Positions 40,565-52,510 of a stretch of DNA of 64,000 bases are shown piece by piece; within the stretch, counting starts at the first letter, position 1, and each line of letters starts with the position of its first letter. The stretch spans positions 44,654,501-44,718,500 of the forward strand of contig NC_080557.1 in the NCBI RefSeq assembly GCF_030253575.1. Reading direction: 5' to 3'. This DNA comes from Rhododendron vialii. Lineage: Eukaryota; Streptophyta; Magnoliopsida; Ericales; Ericaceae. The translations under genes and the position numbers were made by a program. The notes beneath the pieces are model-generated. The model saw only the letters and a list, made by a program, of their open reading frames with translations. It made no database searches and was not told the origin of the DNA.

Positions 40565-43106
40565 ATGTCGCCCCTCCCCCTCTCCGCCGCCCTCCTCCTC
40601 CTCCTCCAAACCCTCTCCCTCCTCCTCCCCCCCTCCCACTCCCTCACCTGCTCCTCCCAAACCTTCACCAACAACGAAGTCTACGCCAACTGCCTCGACC
40701 TCCCCTCCCTCACCTCCTACCTCCATTTCACCTACACCCCCTCCACCTCCTCCCTCTCCATCGCCTTCCAGGCCCCCCCGTCCCAGACTGACGGCTGGAT
40801 CTCCTGGGCCATCAACCCCACCTCCGCCGGCATGGCCGGTTCGCAAGCCCTCGTCGCCTTCAAGGCCTCCAACGGCTCCATGACGGTCCAGACCTACAAC
40901 ATCTCCTCCTACGCCTTGGCCGCGCCGGGGAAGCTATCCTTCGAGGTGAAGAATACCTCCGCGGAGTACTCGGGTGGGGTGATGAGGATTTTCGCCACGC
41001 TGGTGTTGAACGAGGGGATGGGGACCACGGTGAATCAGGTGTGGCAGGTTGGGCCGTCGGTCACGGACGGGGTTCCGGACAAGCACGCTTTTCAGGCGGC
41101 TAATTTGAACGCCAAGGGGACGCTGGATTTGCTCAAGGGGGAGGCCACTAGTAGTGGGTCGAGCGGAGGGGCGAGGACCAGGAGGAAAAACGTACGATTT
41201 TTCTTTTCTCTCTCTCCCTTTTTAATTCCGAGATTATTGGTTTGATTTGTTATTATTTATATGTTGAATATTACCTGCTCTGGTCACCTGTTTATATGTT
41301 GAATTTTAAAATTTGTCCTGTTGATCGGATAACAAGTAATTGAAAAATCATTTACCCCCCAAAAAATTAATCGAATTGTTTTGTACGATTATCCGATCAA
41401 TTTGATTTGTTTTTCACGGATTGTCTGTATACTGGGAAGTCAGTAACAGATTTTGGGTTCTATTAGTCTGAAGAGTGTAAATAAAGACAGAAAATTTTGA
41501 CTGTAATGGTGCAGAATATGAGCCACACGTTCTCTTACTTTGGGAAGAACGCTCTCAATTGTGGGGAAACTTCGGTTTTTCTGTTTGTTTCCCTTCCCGT
41601 TTAGGTATCATATCGCTTTCGACCATCCCAGCATATCGTCCATGTCTGCAAGTTTCTAAAGCAGTATTTATTTTTAGTAACAAGTAGTTTTGTTGTATGT
41701 ATGATTAATTGTTCAGAATCGTGAGGAAAAACTGTTTCGTGGGCGTGTTGTTAACCACGAGTCCAAAGGATAATTTGGATGGTATACCCTAAAACATATC
41801 AGGAAAAAGAATTTCCAAAAAGAATATTTAAGAAGGATTTGTAAAGGTAATCTTAAGACACGTTTATCAGTGATGAAATGCTTGGCTGTTGGGTTAAATG
41901 TGCTAGTAATCGTCTATTCCTCTTCTGGATTTTATTGACGGGTAATTGAATTTGATTGTTTTGGTGCCAGATTCATGGGATTTTGAATGTTGTAAGTTGG
42001 GGAATCATGTTTCCAGTTGGAGCCATCATCGCTAGGTACTTGAGAACTTTCCAGTCCGCAGATCCAGCATGGTTTTATCTTCATGCGTTCTGCCAGACTT
42101 CTGCCTATGCCATCGGAGTTGCTGGTTGGGGAACCGGACTAAAGCTTGGAAGTGAATCCAAGGGTGTCCAATATACTAATCACCGCAACATTGGGATTGC
42201 TCTCTTCTGTCTTGCAACTGTGCAGGTAATTTTCTCGTGCTCTCCCTTTCAATACTGTGACCTTGAGCAAAGTTTCTTGTAGAATTTTCAAAACTTTGTG
42301 ACACCATTGTGCTTATGGGTTTCAGTTATAGATGGTTTGTTGTTGCGTTTAGTTTTTAAGCATTGATCTCATTTCTCTCTTGAATCATGTAACGAAACCT
42401 AAACTTTTAAACTCAAAACAATCTCGGAATGAAAACTTGTGCCAAACATATGAATTGTGGGGGAAAGAATTAGTCAACTATGGTATAGAATACCTGACAT
42501 CTGCGAAAAAGATGCCACACAATACTCATGTGACATGTAGGATATCAACATTGTTTGTTGAACTTGCATTCATTTATACATGCCACATTGATTCATGTAT
42601 TTGGAGTGCATAGATCGACAACCAGGGGGATTTAAACTGTTTGCTTGTTTCTGGGTATTTTACTTTCCGTTTCTTGTTCCGTCAGCATTATATACATTTA
42701 TATTCCGAATGCATTTCTGTGCGCCATTTGATATTTAGATGAGAACACGATGCTGGATGTATATTTTCTGATGTGATTCTCTTCATTACTTTTCATATAG
42801 GTTTTCGCATTGTTCTTACGACCAAAGAAGGATCACAAGTATCGATTTTACTGGAATATCTACCACCACAGCATCGGATACGCCATCCTCGTCCTCGGCA
42901 TCCTCAACGTATTCAAGGGGCTAGACATCTTGCTACCCGCCAAGAAATGGAGATCAGCTTACATAATTGTAATATCTGTTTTGGGTGGCATTGCTCTGCT
43001 GTTGGAAGCCATTACTTGGGTTGTAGTCCTGAGGAGGAAGTCTAACAAGTCCACCAAACCCTATGATGGACACAACAATGGCAGGCAACAACCTCTTTCC
43101 TCATAA
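40565..43106 (+). CDS. Cytochrome b561 and DOMON domain protein (CYB-DOM), three exons
   Basis: Inferred exons are 40,565-41,191, 41,971-42,225 and 42,801-43,106, all phase 0, giving 395 residues. Residues 1-26 form a Leu-rich signal peptide. The DOMON domain spans about 45-170 ([18 protein letters not shown] at the start; [11 protein letters not shown] and [15 protein letters not shown] inside; [20 protein letters not shown] near the end). Its Met in GMAGSQ and His in DKHAFQ are candidate haem ligands. Exons 2 and 3 code a cytochrome b561 core with four expected haem histidines: H211 (NIHG), H247 (YLHAF), H280 (NHRNIG) and H316 (YHHSIG). The tail is basic and polar, ending QQPLSS. Family members move electrons from cytosolic ascorbate across the plasma membrane. 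Exon 1 is C-rich. A paralogous DOMON-only gene lies 9.4 kb away, facing it. Confidence 0.93.
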
Positions 43107-44395
43107 TCCCCACTGACCCGAAGAGTCTCCCTATGAGAGTCTGGTTCTGTATCTTCCTTTTCTCCTCTGTTGTTTTAGGTCGCATGAGTTTTGCGTATTA
43201 TAGAGAGGGAGTACCCTTTCCTGTTCACCATTTGTATAATGTCTTGCTCACACTTTGATATCCGTTGGTACATATAGGGATGGATCATTTCCTTGGTATT
43301 CTTACTTGTATCCTGTAAACTTTTGAGCTCCGTACTTTTCTTGTTTCGTTGAAATGCATTTTGGTTATTTAGATGCATAATTGCATACAAACCGAAAAAA
43401 GGAGAAAGAATTCTCGTCGGAAATTTTAAAAGGAGTTGGCCATATGGTTTGTGCCTTGTTTTGTCTTAGGTTTGAAACTTCTTAGGTGTCTTCTCTAATG
43501 AATGTTAGAATTGGTCTCTAGGAATTAGTTAAGTTGCGTGGAAACCAGTTTGGATACCCTGACTTAAGAGACTTGTATAGGTTTGGATGCATCCCCTTTG
43601 TTCCGGGTGGGCGTGGACTTCGGGCATCCAAGCCCATGTCAAAGCTTACCTGTTGGTAACTCCAGAGTCCAGACTGTCAATATCAGTAAAGGTAGGATTC
43701 CAGCACAAAGGACTCAATAATGGGACAACTAATCTTGCTTTTTCTTGATAATTGAGTGCTTTTAGTAAAAATTGAACCAGGTTCACTGTGCTATGCATCA
43801 ATTCCCAAATGGGATTAGGGCAAAGACTGAGAAGACCCATGGTGTTTCTTTTCCTAAAAAAGTCATTTTCACTTTGCGTGGAGTCTTCTTTACAGGGTCC
43901 CCCCCGTCTTTTATCTTGCCCCCCTACTGCATTTCACTTTTCTTTTTCTTTTTTACAATTGAGGTGTTCGGGCCAGCTTACGAGTACCTCTACTGATCCA
44001 TTTTTCGGTTCGGTCAAAGGCAGATCATTCACGTCTAAGCTAGAGAATTCAAGAGAAATTATTTTCTTTCAATCTGAATTGAACCCTGATCATATATGGG
44101 GAGCAAACCCACCCGCGATTTACATTATTCTTGGTTTTGTTGCCATTCTATGATTTGTTGCTTTGCTTATGCGATTCCAATATTTGGAAATGATGGCTTT
44201 TCCTTCCCCGTCTTTTCATGGAAGGAGAGGAGATGCTTTCCTTTTGACACGGGGGTAGTTGTTGAGCAGTCTTCTCATGGAACATAACATGACGTTGTCC
44301 AAGTTTCTTCATTGAAAATGAAATAAAATTGGAATAAGGTTAGGATTGGAAACTATGGTGCAAAAGAAACAAGCTGCCTGCTAGCAGCTTAAGGC
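43107..44395. other. 3' flank of the CYB-DOM gene, no further gene seen
   Basis: Probable 3' UTR to about 43,400, then anonymous DNA. At about 43,960-44,000, GTGTTCGGGCCAGCTTACGA resembles the start of the dispersed repeat at 6.36 and 46.55 kb. The 121-codon frame at 43,788-44,153 has no recognised motif. Confidence 0.4.
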
Positions 44396-44648
44396 CAAAC
44401 AAAGTTCGGCTCGGCTTGTTTAGTAATCGAGTCAAACTCGAGCTTCAATTTTGAGCTTGTTCAATAAGCAGGCCGAACTAAATACTCTAAAGCTTGACTC
44501 GAAAAAGTAGCATCGGCTCGTTTATAGAAGCTCATTTAGCAAATGAAACGAGCCCAGAGCTCTCGAGCTCAAGTTTTTGACTCATTTAGTAATCAAACCG
44601 ATCGAGCTCGAACACAACAAGCCTTGGCTCGGCTCGTTTACAGCCCTT
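44396..44648. repeat. GCTCG-rich dispersed repeat, copy 4
   Basis: Begins AAACAAAGTTCGGCTCGGCT and ends GGCTCGGCTCGTTTACAGCC. The end matches the other copies. Confidence 0.75.
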
Positions 44649-44736
44649 TGGAAAACTAGTTGAGTTGGGAATAATTCGATTCTGATCTAAAATTTTAATA
44701 AGCTTTAAAATATATCTAGTGCTATTCATCTATTAA

Positions 44737-44783
44737 TCAAGCAAATCTTACTACCCAAAAAAAAAAATATTTCAAGCAAATCT
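44737..44783 (+). mobile_element. Ultra-short retroposon insertion with 12-bp target duplication
   Basis: TCAAGCAAATCT at 44,737-44,748 and 44,772-44,783 flanks 23 bases: TACTACCC, eleven A, TATT. Confidence 0.7.
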
Positions 44784-46549
44784 CTAATGAGAGGCTTAGG
44801 CTTAGCCCCGTGTAATTGTACAGAAAGGATGAAAAAACAACCTACACACGAGTCAGAGCTCGAAAAGATGGTTTAATTTTATAGGCGCGAGCGAGTTTTC
44901 AAATGAAATTGACCGTGACGAACGGTTCAAAAATGCAGAATTATTTGGGAATTTTGAATGGAACGATGGTCATCATCAGCTTGCACCCTATGGCCAGTTT
45001 TTCTTTCTCTCTTCCTTTTTTAGGAAAAAGAAACATATTCGTATCACGTCATTTCATTAACTTAAAACCTTCTTAATTGCACTTTCGGCCGAAGTTATTT
45101 TTTAGCACCCCACGCCGTGTTGAATTGATCGATGATGTCTTCTATATGAAAAGAGATCACACACGTCATTATTTTCAACTTCCGTCCTCATTTTTTTATC
45201 CAAAATAATCCGAAAAGACGTTTTGTATCACAGGACTTCTTAAATAGTCCCCTCTTTCTTTCCCTTTCTTTGTCCGTCTCCCACGTCCATGAATGTTTAT
45301 TAATTCTTTATGGATTCCAAAGTCCAAACCCTTTAATAATTGAGCTTTTTTCTCATGATATATACAGTAATTGACTTGCGCAGGAGGAAAGCAAAATTGA
45401 ATTGAAAATGGTAGACTCCCTTGTAGAGATGTAAAGAGGGGATTGGGTGTGACGTTACGTCAAGTACTAGAGTCAAATAGGTAGGGATTATCTGCCAAAG
45501 GTAATTAGGTAAGATGTGTTGGGGATGGGAGTAAGGTGTGGGATCCGAAGATGCTGCAAAAGTAGTTCTATGTAAAGCGTTGCAGGGCGCATTCGGACTG
45601 TTTAAAAGTGTATTCAGCGGTTCGGATTAAAAACGAACTCTTTTAAGAAAAAGTTAGCTCTTATTTTCAATCTGTGCCATTGATTGCCGAAAAGGATATG
45701 CGTCTTGCAGGATGCTCTATCGGGAGTTGCTTTGCAACATCGATCCTAGGTCTTCGTGTGTGCGTGATGTGCTCCAATGCATAGCAAATGTATATTGTGC
45801 ACGCATTATGGGGCCCATTCCGGGTCCTGTTATTTGATTTAAACGGTTCATTTTGTTCGTCTTCTTGAGTTGGTTGTTCACTTCAAAATTTAGATTGATT
45901 GAACATTTTTAGAATGCATTTTTCTTGAAAAAACACTGACTATAATGATTTTTTTTAAAAGAAAGATTGTAATTTAATGCTCACCGATTAAATAGTTGCC
46001 ATTGTCTAATAAACTTGAAGTTTCACGAGAACTACATACTGGACAAGACGAACAAAATAAATGATTCAGATCAAATAACAGGGCCCAAGGTAAGCCCTCA
46101 TAAAGAGTACACATCACGTATGCTGTATATTGCTGCACAATACACACTGCTCTCCCCATTTGGTATTGAGAGTTCTAAAGTGACAAAAAAACTTAATCCT
46201 TTTGGAAAGGGTTATTGGTGACTATGACCACAGACCCACTTGCCTCTTTATCTTTGGTGCAAAATGAGTATAATACTAGTTGTAGATGAGGAATTATCTA
46301 CACATAGCAACCTACATTTGTATGTATTAACCCATAATTTTGAATGAAAATGGGGGCAGGGACCTACATATTGTCTATTGCATGTGTGAGAGGTTTCATT
46401 ATCAAATGGCATGTCACAATGATGCTAGGATGACCCAATCAATTATGGTGCTCAAACCACCATGATACTTTCTGGAATTTAGAATTCGTTAATGATTGAC
46501 AAATTGAATTAATGATGGTCATTTTTTAATTAATTTATAATTGGATGTT
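44784..46549. other. Intergenic, nothing firm
   Basis: Contains fragments with GGTTCGGATTAAAAACG and ATCTGTGCCATTGATTGCCG (about 45,620-45,690) like the repeat at 11.1-11.5 kb. No gene seen. Confidence 0.35.
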
Positions 46550-46720
46550 CGGCACAGTTTGCGCGCGCCTCGACTAATTTCAAGGTTCTGAAGTTAACAA
46601 CGAGGCGAACCCTTCACCGAGGTTTGGAAGGTTTGGTCTTTGTAGGACTCGAACTTGCAACCTCATGGAGGACATATACTAGTTGCTTTCTTATGCCCAG
46701 TTGACCTAACTCTTTGGTTG
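46550..46720. repeat. Dispersed repeat, second copy of the 6.36-kb family
   Basis: TGCGCGCGCCTCGACTAATT, GACTCGAACTTGCAACCTCA and TTATGCCCAGTTGACCTAAC occur in the same order as in the 6,355-6,562 copy. Confidence 0.5.
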
Positions 46721-47314
46721 AATTAATGATGGCCGTTGATCTTTTGTCAGTGCCGTGAAAGAAAAAGAAGAAGAAGATCTTTATCAGTGCAAGAAAGGTT
46801 CCACAAAATGTACAAGACACATTCAAAACTCAAGAGAGAAATATCTCATTCCGCTAAGGTTCTTATTTTAAGTATTTATTCTCTATTTTATGAGATACTT
46901 CATTCTCTCACAATACACCACATTTAATTTTTAAAAAATGTGTACTTATTTTTCTTAACGGAACGGACACCAAGTGAAAAATGAATTAGAACCCCTGTAT
47001 TTTTGGGAGTTCTCCTCCCAAATGGGTCCCTAATAAATAAACTAGAATTTCCCATGTGATCTCATGGCTCTATCACTCATATCTCACATTGATTTGCTTC
47101 CTAAAGCTCGTCCTGCTATGATATACTATATCCTTCCTTGACCACTGGAGATACTTGATGGATCTGGATCACCCCCTTCCAACAACAACCACGTACCTTT
47201 CATAGACAAATTCCATGCGATATTAATGTTTGGACTTTTCCTAATCCTAATCAAACAAAAAAACAAAACACAGTTTCTTTTCAAACGACCCAAAGCAATT
47301 TGATTACGCAACTC
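46721..47314. other. Intergenic, nothing recognised
   Basis: AT-rich DNA without a convincing gene or repeat boundary. Confidence 0.3.
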
Positions 47315-47458
47315 CAAAATTCCCGGATTCGTGACTGTTTTTTTTTTTTTTTTTTTATCGGCAAAAATGAATTTTTATTAAAAACGGGGAAAAGGGGAAG
47401 GGAATCCAACTAAGAATTGGATGAACATCACAAGGGCAAAATTCCCGGATTCGTGACT
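47315..47458 (-). mobile_element. Retroposon 3' fragment (~100 nt) with 22-bp target duplication
   Basis: A 22-base sequence starting CAAAATTCCCGGATTCG is present at 47,315-47,336 and 47,437-47,458. The insert begins with a long T run, then ATCGGCAAAAATGAATTTTT, so on the minus strand it ends ...CATTTTTGCCGAT plus poly-A. This is a clear 5'-truncated insertion and defines the 3' end of the family. Confidence 0.88.
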
Positions 47459-47967
47459 ATTCCCGGTTACGTTTTAAAGTGATTACGTTTTAATGTGAAT
47501 TTTCAAGCTTTAGTTAAATGATGTCCACGAAGTGGATACCCTACCCTGGCTTTTGCTGATCAAGTGGTTCGACCAAGTAGTGGATGCCATTGCCTGTGGT
47601 CCAAAACACTGATCCAGCTTCTTGTGAGTCATGCATGGATTGTGGCCCTTTATCCCACTTCCCGCCATTTGGGATTTAAACACTCCATAATTCACTAGAG
47701 ACCTAATAGCTAGTAAAACAAATTTTGAATTGCATGTTTGCAACATTTATCGTAAAATCTTGGAAGCATCTTAGTCAGCGATCGACTTGCTGTAAGGACC
47801 GAAGAATGGATGGTTTTTTTTCATAAAGGTTTTTTGTAACAACATTTGGGGTGTCAAAGCGAAAAGTTATCGTAGAATGAATAGTTTCTTGATCACGTGT
47901 TTATAGTTATCGTAGTCAGTTTGACAAATCTCGTGCTGGTATTTGTGTTTGTTTGTAAATAATTAAT

Positions 47968-49256
47968 GGGAAAAAAACCGAACTGGTCCCTGTAGTTAAG
48001 TGTTTGTATCAACTTGGTCCCTGTAGTTTTAATTGGCTCGATTTACACTCTGTACTTTCCATTTTGTTCCAACTTGGTCCAATTACTAACTGCCGTTAGC
48101 CTTTTTAACGTCAAACGCAAATGGGTCCCTTTTCTGGGGTTAAAACAGTAACTTTCCTATTTCCCTCTTGCCCTAATATACATCTTAACCAAAAATATAG
48201 CTCATTCTTCCATTCCTAATGTTAATCAATGGTATTAAGTTTGGATTTCGGATTTTGGTAATGAGAAAAATTTGGTTATAGTTTTCTACAAAAAGAAATT
48301 GCCCTCCAATTCAACATTTTCATGATCAGTTATGAGGCAACATAATCACTAGTATAAATACTAAGATTCCTTATTTTTCTACATACCCATTCTTTTGAAT
48401 TTAACTTAAATCTGAAAATTGTTCTTATTTGATTTTTCTCGCATTTGTTAGTTTTGTGCCAAACTTTTGTTGGTTATTGATTCGCCTCGACGAGAGGAAT
48501 TGGAAAAGTAATTTTTTTTTACTTTTACCCAAGTATTTTGAGAAATAACCATTTTTTAGCCAAAAAAAATGAAATTTTGATGCTAAAAAGTGGTTATTTC
48601 TCAAAATACTTGGGTAAAAAGTAAAAAAAAAATTATTTTTCCGATTCCTCTCGTCGAGACGAATCAATAACCCATAAAAGTTTGGCGCAAAACTAACAAA
48701 TACGAAAACAATTCAAATAAGGACAATTTCAAGATTTAAGTTTAGTTCAAAAGAACTCAACCTCAAATGCATATAGAACCATGTCCAAAAGTCACAATAT
48801 GATACAAGTCCAAAAGTCACAACATGATAAAAAAACCGTATCGAAAAGTCAAAATATTACATAACTCAGTTCCAAATTTAGCAAGTCATAACCTAATACA
48901 TAGATATAACAAACCACTCAGCTAGGTTACATTAAACCTAACTTAAACAACACAAGTGGTTACAAAAAATAGTGCTCTGTCATTCCATTCATTTTCCTAC
49001 ACTTGGCCCATGCACTGATTCCTAACTTGGAATGTTGAAGTTTGAGTAGTTCCAAAGAGGGGAATGGGAGAATTACTGTTTTAACCCCAAAAAAAGGGTC
49101 AATTCGCGTTTGGTGTTAAAAAGGCTAACGGTAGTTAGTAATTGGACCAAGTTGAAACAAGAGGGAAAGTACAGAGTGTAAATCGAGCCAATTAAAACTG
49201 CAGAGACCAAGTTGACATAAACACTTAACTACATGGACCATTTCGATTTTTTTCCC
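47968..49256. mobile_element. Mutator-like TIR element, 1.29 kb, 9-bp target duplication
   Basis: Ends GGGAAAAAAACCGAACTGGT / reverse complement GGGAAAAAAATCGAAATGGT. The inverted arms are ~190-200 bases (left 47,968-48,165; right 49,069-49,256) with shared CCGTTAGCCTTTTTAAC and GGTTAAAACAGTAA words. The 9-base flank ATAATTAAT is at 47,959-47,967 and 49,257-49,265. No transposase frame. A hairpin MITE is nested at 48,419-48,726. Confidence 0.9.
48419..48726. mobile_element. Nested hairpin MITE
   Basis: A ~308-base near-perfect palindrome: TTGTCCTTATTTGA-type ends, GCATTTGTTAGTTTTG(T/C)GCC, CTCGACGAGAGGAAT and CCCAAGTATTTTGAGAAATA on the left, each matched inverted on the right. Relatives lie in the pyrophosphatase intron (29.05 kb) and at 50,262-50,400 (half copy). 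Confidence 0.85.
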
Positions 49257-49828
49257 ATAATTAATTTAGGAAGGAAACTCAGATTAACTTGAAATGGATC
49301 TTTCAAACGAGTTGATATCTTTATGTTGAATTGAGCTTGAAAAATGCAAAACAAATCAACCACCATGTATGGAAATTCTGGTTAGAGTAGTAATTTGTTT
49401 GAGAATTCACATGACCGTGTTCGTAGGCTAAATGGGTCCACACCGATTCGATATTCTGATAGTAAAATCAGGCCGATGGCTATAGACACATAATCGGAAT
49501 ATATTTTGATTCAAAAGTTTTAATATAGGGTGTGATTTTGAGAAAAAAAATTGTGAGAAAAAAGTATATCTGACTATTAACGCCTGATCAACTTGATTTT
49601 TGTACGAATTGCTTACTCAATTATGCCACTCACACACATTTAATTCATACACTCTAACCTAAGTGGGGCCCTAAGAAATTCATTTTTCAGTGTGTGCGGG
49701 CGCAAATGTGCAGCGCATTTTCGATGATCGTTATCATATAATAATTGAGCTTAGTTTTCTAGCTACTCTTGCAAAAAATCAAGTCCATCCAGTATTATTG
49801 TCAAGCGCTTGATCAAACTGTTCAATTT

Positions 49829-49936
49829 GGGGAAAATGACGGCCCAGGACGTGTTTTGATAATTAATACCCGCCAAGGACATGCTAAGAACATTTGTTAA
49901 TGTTGAAAATGTCATTGGCAGGTATTAATTATCAAA
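49829..49936. mobile_element. Truncated copy of the 8.7-kb MITE family
   Basis: GGGGAAAATGACGGCCCAGG and the following CGTGTTTTGATAATTAATAC match the left end of 8,668-8,801. The inner inverted part (GGTATTAATTATCAAA) is present but the right outer end is lost. Confidence 0.75.
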
Positions 49937-49995
49937 TTGGGTCTCAAATTTCTGGATAGAAATCTACCTAATAAAACAAGTGTTAATTAGTAAGC

Positions 49996-50040
49996 ATAAT
50001 TAACACCGCCTGTCAAAAAAAAAAGAGTATAATTAACACC
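49996..50040 (+). mobile_element. Ultra-short retroposon insertion with 12-bp target duplication
   Basis: ATAATTAACACC at 49,996-50,007 and 50,029-50,040 flanks 21 bases: GCCTGTC, ten A, GAGT. Confidence 0.75.
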
Positions 50041-52510
50041 TAACCCTGGGTCGAGGGCTTCTTTGGCATTGGATTCTGTGGTGTCTTAAATGGGCCTTTT
50101 CGTTTCGTTTTGAGGTGTAACTGCAACTCGGTATTGGGCCAATTATGTTTATTTATGGGCTGGCCTTCAGGCTGGAATTTTAAGCCTGTTCCACTTAATG
50201 GGCTTTTACTGTTAATGGGTCTCTACTATAACAAACAAGTTGTGGACAACAATTTTTTGGTTTTGTCATTATTCAAATTTTTTCACGTTCATTAGTTTTG
50301 TACCAAAATTTTATGTATTATTAATTCGTCTCATTGATAGAAATCGAAAAAGTAAAAAATTAAATTATAACTTTTACACAAATCTTTTTGAAAAAATCCA
50401 AAAAATTGATACATTGCACAATGGTTTGATACCATATGATAATTCTTCATTTCCATCAATTTTAGCATTATTATTTCCCTTTATTTATAATAAGATATAA
50501 ATACCATCTCTTGGTACGATGGAGCAGTGGAAGTTATCATGGAAAATACCCACACATATATACATATCTGTCGCATAAATATTAACCTTGTCTCAACTTA
50601 GAAAAATTGCCTTTTCTGAAGAAAAAAAAAAGTAAAAACTTTTTTTGCGGAAGCACTCAATAATTTATTTCAATTTGCGAAATTGTTTTTAATTTGTTTG
50701 GTAGTCCTTGTTTTGCGGACAATCATTTTCAAACGAATTGGAGTACATGTTAAACACACATATAAACCAAATCAAATCAAACCGAGCCTTACGTCCCAAT
50801 TACTTGTAGTCGGCTACATGAATCTGTTTCCTCCATTGAGCTCTATCATGTTAAACACACATATCTTATCTCAAAAAGTCTATAATCACAAACACTTGTG
50901 CGAACACAATACACACATTCACTAAAATCTAAAAAGTGACGTTTAATGGCAAGTGGAGTGGTAGTCATTTAGTAGGCATCCTACATTCTCATGCATTTAA
51001 TAAAGGTTCCAACTTCACTAACTACGACAAAAATTGATAACTTCTGCGCGCAGGGAAAAAATGTGATATTTAATTTGAATGAGTTTGTGTATTCTTGGGT
51101 GAATCTGATTTGTAATCTTGTCTATACCCACCGCATCTCTCCAGTCGATGGAAAATAGGTACCAGTAAAAGAGTAGGTAGAAGATTTGAAAGCTTGGTAT
51201 TGACCCAGAACATGCACAACAATCGCATGCATCAGTACTTGACCCATGCCATCAAGACCTCAGAGGCATGATGGTAGTAGTAGTACTGTGGGGATCGAAT
51301 TCAATTCCTCACCCACCTACCAAGTTAAAAACTTTTTTCAACCCTCCCAGCCTAGATAGTACTACCAATTAGTACCAAAAAGTAGAGAAATTATTAGGTT
51401 CCGCGCAATCTCACCCTTCTATTTCGACAATCAACGGGTGAAATACGTTTTTGAACTGTAGGAGGCCCCGTTAAAAAGTTTTTCTCACCAAAAGGACCAT
51501 GGAAAAAAGAAGGTACAAAACATTGCTGACGCTGATCATATGATAATGCTCACAAAAGTATATGCGTGGCTTCTTTTTTTAAATCAAAAGTTAAAGACTA
51601 GTGGACCATAATCCTCGTTAATTGGAATCACATCAACATTTTTTCACCTGGTTGTTATTTATCCACCTCAAAAGTTAATTAATCAAACGATGATCGAACA
51701 TTATGCATGTACGCTTTTTTTCTGAAATGAAAACTAGCGTTGCATGTTTAGAAAAGCCAATCACTACTGCAGCAGTCAAGGGGGCAGGGAAAGGGTGCTG
51801 CTACTAGTAATTGAAAAGGTTTAAATTACACTGTTTTCTCCCCATCAGTTGGCCCAGAAAATTTGAAAAGGGTTTTCTTAAAATAATTCAAATACTTGCT
51901 TTGTTTTAAGAAAGCGATAAACTATGTATGTATACCCACGATGGGGCCTACATTGGTCTTGACAGAAACCCCACAGTTTTTATCGTCCACTGACATAGTA
52001 TAAACTTTTTGTTTATAAACTGTGTGTTTGGGCCACAATCACACGTAAATTTCAGTATCAAGTTTACCGATTGAAAGAGAGAATCAACTAGCTAGCATAG
52101 CGTTACCTTTTTCAAATAGTTGCCTTTGTCTTCCTCATTTTTTATTTCATAAAATTTCATAAAATCCTTATTGTAGTGTTACATATATAAACGAAATTTT
52201 TTTTAAATAGTTGTTTACGGAATCAATCGCGATTTTTCAGTGAATAGTTTTGGACGGTCCGAATGTTAATGAAACTTTTTCAGCCGGAAAAGTTTTATTT
52301 AAATCCGAATAGTCCATAATCAAAACAAACGGCCGAGATCGCGTGTCTTCGTGAACAACCTATTTACAGGTGCTCCGATCTTATAGAGTATATATCAACA
52401 TTTTCACAACTTGTGTTCAAATTAATCAAAACAAGAGTAAAATTGAAGTATTTCGATAATTATTACTTGCAAAAAATGAGACAATAACAATTATGCTAGG
52501 ATAGCAGTAT
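50041..52510. other. Intergenic, repeats only
   Basis: Half copy of the palindromic MITE at about 50,262-50,400, a SINE-like stretch at about 50,945-51,060 (GCAAGTGGAGTGGTAGTCAT with GGTTCCAACTTCAC), and MITE-like words near 52,240-52,370. No gene seen. Confidence 0.4.

Noticed and set aside
40466-40846. Minus-strand Gly/Glu-rich frame
   Set aside because: Antisense of the C-rich first exon of the CYB-DOM gene.
43788-44153. 121-codon plus-strand frame, considered as a plastid-like or membrane protein piece
   Set aside because: No recognisable motif, no splice context, and part of it overlaps a dispersed repeat word.
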